Assembly (NCBI GenBank): GCA_035315345.1
Contig: DATFYA010000109.1
Coordinates: 44,976 to 108,975 of the forward strand
Source: Candidatus Methylomirabilota bacterium
GTDB lineage: Bacteria > Methylomirabilota > Methylomirabilia > Rokubacteriales > CSP1-6
DNA: 64,000 nucleotides
Reading direction: 5' to 3'
In this document: positions 1 through 8,916 of the stretch, one piece after another
Numbering within the stretch: position 1 is the first letter of the stretch
Layout of the letters: every line of letters begins with the position of its first letter
Position numbers and translations under genes: made by a program
Notes under the pieces: generated by a model
The model's input: only the letters and a program-made list of their open reading frames with translations
Told to the model about the DNA's origin: nothing
The model's database searches: none

Positions 1-232
1 CCGCGAAGCGGGTGATCACCCGGCTGAGAATGCCCGCGTTGAGCATGCCCATCGCGAACACGGTGGGATTGCCGGAGGCCTCCGCGAAGGTCTGGTCGTG
101 GTGGATCGGGTTGAAATCGCCGGAGGCCCCCGCGTACTTCACGAAGTCGGTCCGCGTGAGCTTGGCCACGCGGATCTCGGGCAGGGCCTCGCCCTCCTCG
201 ACGTCTTCCCAGAAGCGCTTGGTCGCGGACAT
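1..232 (-). CDS. MaoC-family dehydratase, C-terminus cut by window edge
   Basis: The visible 77 residues begin MSATKRFWEDVEEGE and contain the hot-dog hydratase signature around YAGASGDFNPIHHD (residues 33-46), where the Asp and His are the catalytic pair of R-hydratases. The family hydrates trans-2-enoyl-CoA or related thioesters in the cytosol. It lies 13 bp downstream of the next gene to the right, another hot-dog-type dehydratase. The two are likely an operon and probably form a heterodimer, as is known for paired MaoC/FAS1-like subunits. The stop codon is outside the window. Confidence 0.85.
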   Translation of the reverse strand, partial: MSATKRFWEDVEEGEALPEIRVAKLTRTDFVKYAGASGDFNPIHHDQTFAEASGNPTVFAMGMLNAGILSRVITRFA

Positions 233-245
233 GGCGATCTCCCTC

Positions 246-707
246 TCAGTCCTTGACGACCTGGCCGGTCTCGATGCCGACGGCGCGCGCGCGGGCCACC
301 AGCGCGCCCTTGGCGTTGCGGTACTCGGTCTCCGTCACCGCGAAGGTCATGGAGCCGCCGCGCTTGCCCGGCTTCTCGTACACGTCGACGATCGTGCTCA
401 CCGCGGTCAGCACGTCGCCGGCGTGGATGGGGGCGAGGAACTCGAACTCCTGCTCGCCGTGCAGCACGCGCTTGAGGTCGAAGGGCAGGCGAGGCCGGCC
501 CCGCCCGTCGTCGTCCCAGTGGGCGACGGTCTGCAGGAACGTCACCGGCGGCATGACGCCGCCCGCCTCCTCGGCGGCGTGGCCCTCGTCGAAGTACAGC
601 GGATCGTCGTCCTTGATCGCGCGCGCGAACTCCTGGATCTTGCCGCGCTCGATGTGCATGGTCACGGGCTCGCCCGTCCTGCCGATGGCGCTCTTGTCGA
701 CCGGCAT
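246..707 (-). CDS. FAS1-like / MaoC N-terminal-type dehydratase subunit
   Basis: This 153-residue protein (MPVDKSAIGRTGEPVTMHIE...) matches the N-terminal hot-dog domain of MaoC-type dehydratases. The family lacks the catalytic Asp/His of the partner subunit and shapes the acyl-CoA pocket. The start is chosen because a strong AGGAGG sits 6 nt before the ATG; the reading frame stays open far upstream only because of the high GC content. The gene precedes the catalytic MaoC gene by 13 bp, so a two-subunit enoyl-CoA hydratase is the likely product. The substrate cannot be told from the sequence. Confidence 0.85.
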   Translation of the reverse strand: MPVDKSAIGRTGEPVTMHIERGKIQEFARAIKDDDPLYFDEGHAAEEAGGVMPPVTFLQTVAHWDDDGRGRPRLPFDLKRVLHGEQEFEFLAPIHAGDVLTAVSTIVDVYEKPGKRGGSMTFAVTETEYRNAKGALVARARAVGIETGQVVKD

Positions 708-893
708 CGCATCCTCCTTGGGGTGTGCCGAACCGCGCCCGCGAGTGTAGCAGCCCGGGACCGGAGCGGAAAGCTTCGCCGCGGAGTTGACCGGCCGCGT
801 ACCATGGCCCGGTGCCCTATGGACAGGCGGCGCTCCCCGGCGAATCCTTGACGCGTCCACCCCGGAAGGGCTAGTGTCGTTGCACAGAGGGTG

Positions 894-2624
894 ATGTACA
901 CCCAGCACTTCCGTCTCAAAGAGCTCCCGTTCTCGATCACGCCCGATCCCCGCTATCTGTACCTCAGCCCGGGGCATCGCGACGCGCTCGCGCACCTGCT
1001 CTATGGAGTGGGCGAGGGCGGAGGCTTCGTGCAGCTCACCGGCGAGGTCGGCACGGGCAAGACCACCCTGTGCCGGTGCCTGCTCGAGCAGCTCCCGCCC
1101 GGCGTGAACGTCGCGCTGATCCTGAACCCGCGCCTCACCGGCTTCGAGCTGTTGCAGTCCGTCTGTGACGAGCTGCGCATCGCGTACCCGCCGAACACGA
1201 CGAGCCGCAAGATCCTCGTCGACCTCCTCTACCATCATCTGCTCGACGCGTACGGGCGCGGGGAGCGCACCGCCCTGATCATCGACGAGGCACAGGGCCT
1301 CGCGCCCGAGGTGCTCGAGGAGATCCGGCTCCTGACCAACCTGGAGACGCCGACCCGGAAGCTTCTGCAGATCATCCTCATCGGCCAGCCCGAATTGGTC
1401 CCGCTCCTCGAGCGCGACGACCTGCGGCAGCTGGCCCAGCGCGTGACCGCCCGCTATCACCTGCTTCCCTTTGGCCTGACCGATACGCGGATCTATCTCC
1501 GTCATCGGCTCATGGTGGCGGGCGCCAGGGGCAACATCTTCACCGACGGGGCGGTGCGGGAGGTGTACCGCGCCTCGGGCGGGGTTCCGCGTCTCATCAA
1601 CTCGGTCTGCGACCGGGCGCTCCTGGGGGCCTACACCGAGGACCGGCAGCGGGTCGAGGCGCCCACCGTGCGGCGCGCCGCCGCGGAAGTGCTCGGCCAC
1701 TCGCGGCGGCGGTGGGGACGGCCATGGCAATGGGTCGGCGCCGCGGCGATCGTCGGCATGATCGTGGCCGGCTCGGTGCTGCTCACCTACGGGCAGATGG
1801 GCTTTCCGGCCCGGCCGGCCAACTGGCGGCCGGCTTCGACGCCGGCGCCGGCGCCGATTCAGAACGGGCCGGCGGCCACTCCGATGCCCGTCGCCCCGCC
1901 CGCGGCGCCGGACGTGCAGCCCCAATCCTCCATCACCCCCGACCCCGCGCCCCCGGAGCGCAACGGCGCGGCCGACCGGGCGGCTGCGGAACCCGGGCGC
2001 CTCTCCGAGCTCCTCGGCGATCCGGCGATCCGCACCGACAAGGTCGCGGCCTTCCGGAGCCTGTACACGCGCTGGGAGCTCGACTTCGACCCGTCGCGGC
2101 AGCGGCTCGCCTGCGATCGCGCGCGCAGCGCGGGGATGCAGTGCCTGTTCAAGACCGGCAGCTGGGCCCAGCTGCGGCGGCTCGACGTGCCCGCGATCAT
2201 CGAGCTGAACGGGCCGATGGGCGAGAAGCGCTACGTGACCGTGGTCGAGCTGGGCGAGCAGGCCGCCACGCTCGATGTCGGCGGGCAACGGCACACGTTG
2301 CCGCTCGCCGAGATCGACCGCTACTGGGACGGGTTCTTCATCGCGGTGTGGAAGACGCCGGTGGTGCGGTCGTTGCCGATCCTCCCGGGCTCCCGCGGCA
2401 AGGACGTGACGTGGCTCCGTCAGCGCCTGGGCGAGATCGACGGCCGGGCCGATGGCGGGGCGAATCTCGACGTCTTCGACGACGAGCTGAAGGCCCGCGT
2501 CGTGGCGTTTCAACGCGCGCGCTCGCTCGTGGCCGACGGCGTGGTCGGCGACGAGACGCTGGCCCAGCTGAGGACGCTCCAGCGCGACGGCGGCACGCCG
2601 CGTCTGGTGCGCTCCGGGTCCTAG
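894..2624 (+). CDS. gspA: GspA/ExeA-type AAA ATPase with peptidoglycan-binding domain
   Basis: The protein has 576 residues. An N-terminal AAA+ ATPase carries Walker A GEVGTGKT (50-57) and Walker B ALIIDEAQ (127-134). One membrane helix lies at about 272-298, followed by a Pro/Ala-rich linker, a peptidase-C39-like fold (about 380-480) and a C-terminal peptidoglycan-binding helical domain (about 495-560). This is the layout of ExeA/GspA, which with GspB helps the type II secretion secretin cross the peptidoglycan. ATG 894 gives the family start MYTQHF; an in-frame GTG lies 3 nt earlier. The next gene is gspB, only 2 bp away. Confidence 0.9.
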   Translation: MYTQHFRLKELPFSITPDPRYLYLSPGHRDALAHLLYGVGEGGGFVQLTGEVGTGKTTLCRCLLEQLPPGVNVALILNPRLTGFELLQSVCDELRIAYPPNTTSRKILVDLLYHHLLDAYGRGERTALIIDEAQGLAPEVLEEIRLLTNLETPTRKLLQIILIGQPELVPLLERDDLRQLAQRVTARYHLLPFGLTDTRIYLRHRLMVAGARGNIFTDGAVREVYRASGGVPRLINSVCDRALLGAYTEDRQRVEAPTVRRAAAEVLGHSRRRWGRPWQWVGAAAIVGMIVAGSVLLTYGQMGFPARPANWRPASTPAPAPIQNGPAATPMPVAPPAAPDVQPQSSITPDPAPPERNGAADRAAAEPGRLSELLGDPAIRTDKVAAFRSLYTRWELDFDPSRQRLACDRARSAGMQCLFKTGSWAQLRRLDVPAIIELNGPMGEKRYVTVVELGEQAATLDVGGQRHTLPLAEIDRYWDGFFIAVWKTPVVRSLPILPGSRGKDVTWLRQRLGEIDGRADGGANLDVFDDELKARVVAFQRARSLVADGVVGDETLAQLRTLQRDGGTPRLVRSGS

Positions 2625-2626
2625 CC

Positions 2627-3427
2627 GTGTCGTACATCCTCGACGCGCTCCGCAAGGCCGAGCGGGACCGCGGGCTCCCCAGGGTCCCGACCCTGGCGAC
2701 CGTGCACCAGCCCGCGGCCGCGCCGCCGCGCCGCCGTCTCTGGCCGTGGATCGCCGGCGTCGTCGTGCTCGCCAACGCCGCGGTGCTCGCCTGGCTGATG
2801 AGTGGGACCCACGCGCCCGAGCTTTCGGCGCGGCCCGCCCCGGAGCCGAGCCACACCGCGCCCGCGTCGGTGACGTCACCCGCTCCGCCGGCGCCGGCCT
2901 CGCCGGCGGACGCGGACAAGGTGGCGGCGGCCGGGCCACCCGCCGATGAGCGTCGGAAGCCGCCCGAGGAGGTGCGCTCCGAAGGCGCGACTCCTCTACC
3001 CGTGGGGTCCGCCCGTCCCGAGGCGGAGATCCGTCCCCCCGCGGCGCCGGCCGCGGCGGCGAAGGCCCCGGCCCGGCCATCCGTCGCCCCGACTGCGGAG
3101 ACGCCCTCGCCGAAGCGCGCGGCCGCGGCGGTGCGGCAATCTCCGGAGCGAGTCTCGCCGGCGAGGTCGCCGGCGGCGGTCGCCGACAAGGCACCCGCGG
3201 CTCCGTCGGCCGCGGCGTCCGAGATTCTCGAGAAGATGAACCTTCAGGCGGTGGTGTACTCCGAGAATCCGCGCGAGCGCATCGTGTTCATCAACAACCA
3301 GAAGTTCGTCGAAGGGCAGTCCATCGACGGCACGGTCACGGTGGAGCGGATCATGCCCGATGGCGTCGTCCTCACCGCCCAGGGCGAGCGCGTCACCCTC
3401 CGCGCCGAAGGCGCGGGGCGGCCCTGA
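2627..3427 (+). CDS. gspB: GspB-type general secretion pathway protein
   Basis: A GTG start gives the hallmark N-terminus MSYILDALRKAERDRG, followed by one membrane helix (about 39-58), a long Pro/Ala-rich periplasmic linker and the conserved GspB/ExeB C-terminal domain (about 195-260, with VVYSENPRERIVFINN). The length is 266 residues. GspB is the periplasmic partner of GspA. No secretin, pseudopilin or GspE gene is in the window, so the rest of the apparatus must be elsewhere, or the pair works with another secretin. Confidence 0.9.
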   Translation: MSYILDALRKAERDRGLPRVPTLATVHQPAAAPPRRRLWPWIAGVVVLANAAVLAWLMSGTHAPELSARPAPEPSHTAPASVTSPAPPAPASPADADKVAAAGPPADERRKPPEEVRSEGATPLPVGSARPEAEIRPPAAPAAAAKAPARPSVAPTAETPSPKRAAAAVRQSPERVSPARSPAAVADKAPAAPSAAASEILEKMNLQAVVYSENPRERIVFINNQKFVEGQSIDGTVTVERIMPDGVVLTAQGERVTLRAEGAGRP

Positions 3428-3432
3428 CCGCG

Positions 3433-3451
3433 GGCCCGGCTAGCTCGGGCC
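3433..3451. terminator. Possible bidirectional terminator hairpin
   Basis: GGCCCG and CGGGCC form a 6-bp stem around the loop GCTAGCT, between the stop of gspB and the end of the leftward kinase remnant. There is no T-tract on either side, so termination is only suggested by position. Confidence 0.3.
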
Positions 3452-3631
3452 GGGCTCCCGTAGCGGCAAGACGATGTGAAAGCTCGCCCCCCGGTCCGCG
3501 TTGTTCTCGGCCCAGAATCTCCCGCGATGCGCGTTGACGATCGTGCGGCAGACCGTGAGCCCGAGGCCGATGCCGTCCGGCCGGGTGGTGAAGAACGCAT
3601 CGAAGATGCGCGGCAGGTGGGCGTGGAGGAT
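3440..3631 (-). pseudogene. C-terminal remnant of a sensor histidine kinase
   Basis: About 60 codons encode the end of a HATPase_c domain: an F-box-like LPRIFDAFFTT, the G2 box GIGLGL, then VCRTIVNAHRG and the C-terminal ASFHIVLPL. The N box, G1 box, dimerisation helix and any sensor are absent. The sequence upstream on this strand does not resemble a kinase in any frame. It is therefore a truncated relic rather than a working kinase. Confidence 0.7.
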
Positions 3632-3761
3632 GCCGGGCGCCAGCCGCGCTTGCCCTCTCCTCGCGCAGCGGCCCAAGCTGCGAGCGCGTGGAGCGAGGCG
3701 CGCGCGCCCCCGCTACAACGCGGCGGCCGCGAAGCCCGCCTGGGAGCGCACCGTCGGCTGA

Positions 3762-4754
3762 TCAGCCCAGGGCCGCGAGAGCCCCGATCTCCGCGGACAG
3801 CGGATCGACGAAGCGCAGGCGCCGCGAGATGGGATGGGTCGGCAGGTGGTCGAATACCGCGCGGGCCAGGCGATACCCCGCCGAGCCCGGGGGATCGGTG
3901 CGGACGGCGAGCGCGACGTAGCACGCCGGGCCCTCGTCGGCGGCGCGCGCCACGAGGTCCCAGAAGGCGTCGGGAGTCGGCCACTCCTTCCACGGATTGA
4001 GTGGCGCGTGCCGATAGGGCCGCGCCAGGGCGGTCTTGGCGAGCCGCCGGTACCACGAACTGAAGGCGCGCCGGTAGTCGTAGGCGGTCAGCGGCACCAT
4101 CAGCATCCGGCGCGCGTCCTCCGCGGAACGGGCGGGCACGTCCAGGGCCGCGCGTGAAGGGTAGTAGGGACGACGCGGGTAGTGTCGGAAATCCGTGGAC
4201 GGCGCGGTGGTGTAGTCGCCGAAGGTCACGTTCTCGCGCTGCGGGTACCGGCCCGGCTCGGGGGTGACGTCGACCTCGATCCCGAGGGCGATGGCACGGT
4301 CCACCAGCGCATCCGTGACGAAGTACCCCCCGTGGCTCGCTCGACGCGGCGGCTCACCGAAGGAGTGGGCGAACGTGCGCGCGGCGGTCTCGAGGCAGCG
4401 CACCGTCCAGGCGGTGTCGGCGTGATCGGAATACGAGACCCGGCGCTCCTCGTCCCAGCGGTAGTAGTGCACGTGAATCCCGAGCGGGTCACCGTGCGCG
4501 CGCAGCCGATCGATGCGATCGTGGTAGCGATCGACCACGAAATCGGAGCGCCCGTAGCAGCGCTCGATGTCCGGATCGAGGCGGAGGAACCAGGTGGGAT
4601 GCGGGGCCGCACCGGAGCGCGCGGCGAGCCGGTCGCGCAGCCCGTCCACGAGATCCGCGGCCGCGAGGAAGCCGGTCCAGGGGGGTAGCCCCGACCCGGG
4701 CTGAAAATCGTCCGGCTCGACATCGATCCGCCAGATTGCGGGAATCGGCTTCAT
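3762..4754 (-). CDS. Polysaccharide deacetylase-like protein
   Basis: The protein has 330 residues. The N-terminal strand IWRIDVEPDDF places Asp11 and Glu13 where NodB-type deacetylases hold metal and catalytic acids. GIHVHYYRWDEE supplies His94 and His96, a plausible metal pair. No signal peptide is visible, so it is probably cytosolic. It could act on a cell-envelope sugar or be a deacetylase-fold protein of another function. It lies 41 bp downstream of a co-directional FAD oxidoreductase gene and may share its transcript. Confidence 0.6.
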   Translation of the reverse strand: MKPIPAIWRIDVEPDDFQPGSGLPPWTGFLAAADLVDGLRDRLAARSGAAPHPTWFLRLDPDIERCYGRSDFVVDRYHDRIDRLRAHGDPLGIHVHYYRWDEERRVSYSDHADTAWTVRCLETAARTFAHSFGEPPRRASHGGYFVTDALVDRAIALGIEVDVTPEPGRYPQRENVTFGDYTTAPSTDFRHYPRRPYYPSRAALDVPARSAEDARRMLMVPLTAYDYRRAFSSWYRRLAKTALARPYRHAPLNPWKEWPTPDAFWDLVARAADEGPACYVALAVRTDPPGSAGYRLARAVFDHLPTHPISRRLRFVDPLSAEIGALAALG

Positions 4755-4795
4755 GTCCAATGCCTCGTTTCGGCCTCCGCGTCGAAGAGCGCGCG

Positions 4796-6205
4796 TCAGG
4801 CGATCAGCCGGAGCAGCTCCTCCCGGGTCGGACCCAGGTGCGGGGCGGCCTCGTGGCGAGCGGCGACGTCCCGCACGTGGTCGGCAAACCCCGGACGCGC
4901 CAAGATGGCCCCGGGCAAGGTCAGGCAGCCGACGATCTCCATGAACGCGCGGAAGATCTCGGGGTCGTGCGCCATCGCGCGACCGAGGGCCGCGCCCAGC
5001 ACGGCCGCCGGCTCGGTGGGGCGCGGGCGCTCCGTCCCCGCGCGGATCGCCTCGATCTCGGCGAGCCGCGCGCGATCGATCGCCACCGTCGCGCGGTACC
5101 ACGGCGTCAGGTCGGCCTCGGTGGCGCGGTCCCAGGCGAGGGCAAAGCCGTGCGCATCGTCGAGATCGGTTCTCGCGACATCCCGCAGGCGCGCGGCGTG
5201 GGCGAGGCCGAGCGCGATGCCGCGTCCGAGTGACGGGTTCGTGCAGGCCCAGGAGTCCGCGACGAGCGCCAGGCCGGTCACGATCGGGCGCCCGTCCGCG
5301 ACCAGCCGGCGGTAGCGATCGAGGACCCCGGCCATCGGCAGCACGCCGGTGATCGGCTCGCCCGCGAGCCAGTGGACGTGCAGCGGGCACGCCCTCACGA
5401 CCGCCGTCCACCGGTCGGCATCGCGCAGCTGGGTCAGCGGACGATCGCCGGAGGAGCCGAACACGGTGACCGACCACGTGTCGTTGTCCGCGGGCAGGGT
5501 GAGGATCGAGAACGAGCCGAAGGCGGAGAGCAGCCGGTCACGCGGCTGTGGCCCCGTGCCGTCCGGCGACTGGAAGAAGCGCGTGTAGTACACGAACCCG
5601 GACGGCTCGGTCTCCTCGTGGAGCGGCGCGGCCCCGATCTCCTCGAGCCATCTCGGCAGCGGGGAGCGCCGGCCGGTGGCGTCGACCACGAGATCGGCGA
5701 GGATCTGCTCACCCGATTCGGTCCGTACGCCGGTGACGTGCGGCCGGCCCGAGCGGGGGCGGCCGACCAGATGGGACACCGGGGTGCCACGGCGGACATC
5801 CAGGCGAGGCTCGGCCGCGGCCGATCGGGCGACCACCTGCTCGAGGACGGGACGGCGGGCGGTCAGGGTGACGAACCGCTCGTCGTCGGCGCGGCGCTCG
5901 AAGGGGGGGAGGGAAGGCGGCGCCATGGCCAGGCTATCGAAGCGGAGGGCGCCGGCGGCGACCAGCGCATCGCGGACATCCGGCAGCTCTGCATCGAGGA
6001 CATGCCGGGCGCGCGTCTGCAGGTAGTGCGGCTGGCGGAACTGGGCGACCCCGCCGCGCGCCCAGGCCTCCCACGCCTCGCCGGGCGTCTCCGGCACCGG
6101 ATCCGGGTCGCGCTCGAGCACGGTGACGTCGTGCCCGTCGCGCGCGATGAGCAGGGCGGTGGCGAGGCCGCACACCCCAGCGCCGAGCACGACGATCCTG
6201 GCCAC
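4796..6205 (-). CDS. FAD-dependent oxidoreductase (monooxygenase/halogenase-like)
   Basis: The 469-residue protein opens with a Rossmann FAD-binding motif, GAGVCGLATALL (residues 8-19), ending in the acidic ribose-binding residue of VLERD. The second FAD-contact motif, VVDATGRRSPLPRW, lies mid-protein. This is the architecture of group A flavoprotein monooxygenases and geranylgeranyl-reductase/halogenase relatives. The substrate is unknown. The start is GTG. A TATATT hexamer lies 13-18 bp upstream of it on the same strand and could be a -10 box for a very short leader. Confidence 0.75.
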   Translation of the reverse strand: MARIVVLGAGVCGLATALLIARDGHDVTVLERDPDPVPETPGEAWEAWARGGVAQFRQPHYLQTRARHVLDAELPDVRDALVAAGALRFDSLAMAPPSLPPFERRADDERFVTLTARRPVLEQVVARSAAAEPRLDVRRGTPVSHLVGRPRSGRPHVTGVRTESGEQILADLVVDATGRRSPLPRWLEEIGAAPLHEETEPSGFVYYTRFFQSPDGTGPQPRDRLLSAFGSFSILTLPADNDTWSVTVFGSSGDRPLTQLRDADRWTAVVRACPLHVHWLAGEPITGVLPMAGVLDRYRRLVADGRPIVTGLALVADSWACTNPSLGRGIALGLAHAARLRDVARTDLDDAHGFALAWDRATEADLTPWYRATVAIDRARLAEIEAIRAGTERPRPTEPAAVLGAALGRAMAHDPEIFRAFMEIVGCLTLPGAILARPGFADHVRDVAARHEAAPHLGPTREELLRLIA

Positions 6206-6259
6206 GACGGTCCCGAGAATATATCCCGGGCCGAGGTCGGAGGGAAGCCGCCCCCCGCT

Positions 6260-7096
6260 TTAGGTGGCGCGCCGCCGGCGGCCGGCCGTGGTCCGCGGTG
6301 GGGGCGCGGCCGGATTGGCGACGGCCTCCGCGGTGCAGAAGGTGCCCCCCTGGTGCGCCTCCGCGATGGCGTCGCGGCTCGGCTTCTCTCGCGCCAGGAC
6401 CTCGGCGGCGTACACCTCGCTATCGTCCTCGGGCCGGTAGCCGAGCCGGAAGGCGTTCGAGTTGTCGTACCAGGCCCGCGTGTTCCGGGAGATGCCGTAG
6501 ACGATCTCGAACTTGATGTCGGGGTGATCGATGCCGATCGAGACCAGCTGCGCCAGGTCTCTCGGGCTGAGCCAGATCGAGAGGCGGCGCTTGTCGATCG
6601 GCCTCGGGTTCACGTTGCCGATGCGGATCATGAAGCACTCCATGCCGTACTTGTCGGCGTAGAGGCTGCCGAGCGCCTCGCCGAACACCTTGGAGACGCC
6701 GTAGCGGCTGTCCGGCTTGATGTAGACGCGGTGGTCGATCGTCTGGTCGCGGCGGTAGTAGCCCACCGCGTGATTGCTGGTCGGAAAGACGATGCGCTTC
6801 ACTCGGTTGCGCCGCGCCGCCTCGAACACGTTGTAGCCGCCGACGATGTTCGCCTGGAGGATTGCCGGCCACGGGCCTTCGACCGAGTAGCCGCCGAGGT
6901 GCACGATGGCGTCGACGCCGCGGGTGATGCGCAGCGCGTCCGCCATCTTCGAGATGTCGGCTCTCACGAAGGTCTGGCCCCTGGGCGGCTTCAGGGGGCG
7001 CCGGTCGGACAGGCGCAGGGCGTATCGCCCCGCGAGCTCCCGGCTGAGGTGCGTGCCGATGTCTCCCGCTGCGCCAGTGACGAGGACGGTCTTCAC
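6260..7096 (-). CDS. NAD-dependent epimerase/dehydratase, uronate dehydrogenase-like
   Basis: This 278-residue extended short-chain dehydrogenase has GAAGDIG (8-14) for NAD binding and the catalytic Tyr132/Lys136 in SRYGVSK. The stretches PTSNHAVGYYRR and DSRYGVSKVFGE resemble uronate dehydrogenases, which oxidise galacturonate or glucuronate to the aldarolactone. The C-terminal tail after residue 250 is Pro/Arg-rich and probably disordered. No other uronate-pathway gene is adjacent, so the sugar specificity is an inference from motif similarity. Confidence 0.75.
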   Translation of the reverse strand: MKTVLVTGAAGDIGTHLSRELAGRYALRLSDRRPLKPPRGQTFVRADISKMADALRITRGVDAIVHLGGYSVEGPWPAILQANIVGGYNVFEAARRNRVKRIVFPTSNHAVGYYRRDQTIDHRVYIKPDSRYGVSKVFGEALGSLYADKYGMECFMIRIGNVNPRPIDKRRLSIWLSPRDLAQLVSIGIDHPDIKFEIVYGISRNTRAWYDNSNAFRLGYRPEDDSEVYAAEVLAREKPSRDAIAEAHQGGTFCTAEAVANPAAPPPRTTAGRRRRAT

Positions 7097-7205
7097 AGGG
7101 CCCTCCCGCCGAGGTGGATGCGATCGGTCCGGCTCGTGGCGCCGAGTCTACCCCACCCGGAGCCGGCGCGAACGCCGCCGCGCTCGACGGGCCGCCCGGC
7201 CCTGG

Positions 7206-7652
7206 CTACCCGGGGATCTCGGGCTCGATGAGCTGGGCCAGCAGCGTGAGCGATTCCTGCCAGCCGAGATAGCACGCCTCGGTCGGGATGGCCTCCGGGA
7301 TCCCCTCCTGCAGGATGTGCAGCTCGGTGCCGCAGGACACCGGCCGCAACGACACCGTGACGTGCATCTCGCCCGGGAGATTCGGATCGTCGAACTCGTC
7401 GGTGTGGCGAATGCGCTCGTTCGGCACCAGCTCGAGATACTCGCCGCCGAACGTATGCCCGTGGCCGCTCGTGAAGTTCGTGAAGGACATCTTGAAGGTC
7501 CCCCCGACCGTCGCGTCCAGGTGGTGGACCTTGCCGGTGAAGCCATGGGGGGGAAGCCATTTGACCATGGCGTCCGGATCGAGAAAGGCCCGGTAGACCT
7601 TCTCCGGGGTGGTGCGAAGCACTCGGTGAAGCCTCACGGTGCCGGTGGGCAT
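7206..7652 (-). CDS. SRPBCC (AHSA1/START-like) family protein
   Basis: The protein has 148 residues and starts MPTGTVRLHRVLRTTPEKVYRAF, the usual first strand and helix of the Bet v1-like fold. It also has the family pattern of hydrophobic-cavity strands and the terminal helix LGWQESLTLLAQLIEP. Members bind small hydrophobic ligands or act as ATPase activators; the role here is unknown. The start is set by AGGAGA 9 nt upstream of the ATG. It is divergent from the HtrA-like protease gene. Confidence 0.85.
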   Translation of the reverse strand: MPTGTVRLHRVLRTTPEKVYRAFLDPDAMVKWLPPHGFTGKVHHLDATVGGTFKMSFTNFTSGHGHTFGGEYLELVPNERIRHTDEFDDPNLPGEMHVTVSLRPVSCGTELHILQEGIPEAIPTEACYLGWQESLTLLAQLIEPEIPG

Positions 7653-7804
7653 TGGTGTGCGTCTCCTTTGAGAGCGTGTCCTGTATCTTCCAGTCGACCG
7701 GCGATCCACCGGATCGACATGGCGCCTATCCGGCCGGCGGTTCGTGCTATCGTCGGCCGCCCGGCTTCCTCGCTGTCGGGCCTCATGTCCTGAGGAGGAA
7801 TTGT

Positions 7805-8833
7805 ATGCAGAAGTCCCTCGCGGCGGTCCTGGCGGCGGCGATGGTCCTGTCCGGCGTCCCGGCGGCTCCGCAGGCCCAGAGAGAGAGCCTGGACGATCTC
7901 TTCACCCGCGTCAGCCCGACGGTGGTCGTGGTCCGGGCCAAGGGACGTGATGTCACGGCCACGGGCGTCACCCGCTTCAACGAGACGGGCTCCGGGGTGC
8001 TGATCTCGAGCGACGGCCGGGTGATGACGGCCGCCCATGTCGTCAACGGCATGGACGAGGTCACCGTCGAGGGCATCGGCGGGGAGGTCGTGCGGGCCAC
8101 CATCATCTCGGCCAACGCGGCCGCCGACGTCTCGCTGCTGCAGCTCGAGCGGGTGACCCGGGCCATGCGGGTGGCGCAGATCGGCGACTCCGGCACGATG
8201 CGGGTCGGCCAGCAGGTCATGATCGTCGGCGCGCCCTACGGGCTCGCGTACTCGATGAGCGTGGGCTGGATCAGCGCGCGCTGGCCGCCCAACACCATCT
8301 TTCCGGACATGCCGCTGGCCGAGTTCCTCCAGACCACCGCCACGATCAACACCGGCAACTCCGGCGGGCCGGTGTTCAACATGGCGGGCGAGGTCATCGG
8401 CATCGTCAGCCAGAACATCTCGAAGTCGGGGGGCAGCGAGGGCCTGGGGTTCATCGTGACGATCAACAGCGCGAACAAGCTGCTGGTGCCCGGGAAGGTC
8501 TTCTGGGGCGCGCTGCAGGGCGTTCTCCTCACCGGTCGTCTCGCCACGGTCTTCAACGTGCCGGCGCCCGCGGGATTCCTGGTCAAGACGGTGGCCCAGG
8601 GATCGATCGCCTCGAGCATGGGCCTCCAGGGTAGCGACGGCGTCCTCACCATCGGCGGGAAGGAGATCCCGGTGGGCGGCGACATCATCCTCTCGGTCGA
8701 CGGCATCCCCGTGCTGTCCGAGGACAACATCGAGAAGATCCGCAACACGCTGGCCGCGCGGACGCCCGGCTCCTCGTTCAAGATGAGCGTGCTCCGCGCC
8801 GGCAAGGTCATCGAGCTCACCGGGACGAGGTAG
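7805..8833 (+). CDS. HtrA/DegP-like trypsin-family serine protease with PDZ domain
   Basis: The protein has 342 residues with a signal peptide (1-24, ending PQAQ). The catalytic triad is visible: His78 in TAAHVV, Asp108 in AAADVSLL and Ser186 in GNSGGPV. A PDZ-like domain occupies about 245-338. It should act in the periplasm in protein quality control or regulated proteolysis. AGGAGGA lies 7 nt before the chosen ATG. An extended -10 like TGCTATCGT occurs at 7745-7753. It is a single gene between divergent and co-directional neighbours. Confidence 0.88.
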   Translation: MQKSLAAVLAAAMVLSGVPAAPQAQRESLDDLFTRVSPTVVVVRAKGRDVTATGVTRFNETGSGVLISSDGRVMTAAHVVNGMDEVTVEGIGGEVVRATIISANAAADVSLLQLERVTRAMRVAQIGDSGTMRVGQQVMIVGAPYGLAYSMSVGWISARWPPNTIFPDMPLAEFLQTTATINTGNSGGPVFNMAGEVIGIVSQNISKSGGSEGLGFIVTINSANKLLVPGKVFWGALQGVLLTGRLATVFNVPAPAGFLVKTVAQGSIASSMGLQGSDGVLTIGGKEIPVGGDIILSVDGIPVLSEDNIEKIRNTLAARTPGSSFKMSVLRAGKVIELTGTR

Positions 8834-8880
8834 CCTCCCGCCGGCCGGGGCGGAGATGCGGGAGCCGGTCGCCTCGCCGG

Positions 8881-8909
8881 TTGCGCCCGGGCGCCACCCC
8901 GGTTAGCAT
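8881..8909 (+). promoter_or_regulatory. Predicted promoter giving a leaderless transcript
   Basis: TTGCGC, a 17-bp spacer and TAGCAT (each hexamer 4/6 to the sigma-70 consensus) end 7 bp before the ATG of the next gene. That places transcription start at or next to the start codon. No Shine-Dalgarno sequence is present. Confidence 0.4.
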
Positions 8910-8916
8910 CGGCGCC

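Noticed and set aside
246..3194. Very long leftward open frame (982 codons) covering gspA and gspB
   Set aside because: Only its last 153 codons are a real gene; the rest is an Arg/Pro/Ala-rich antisense shadow created by high GC content.
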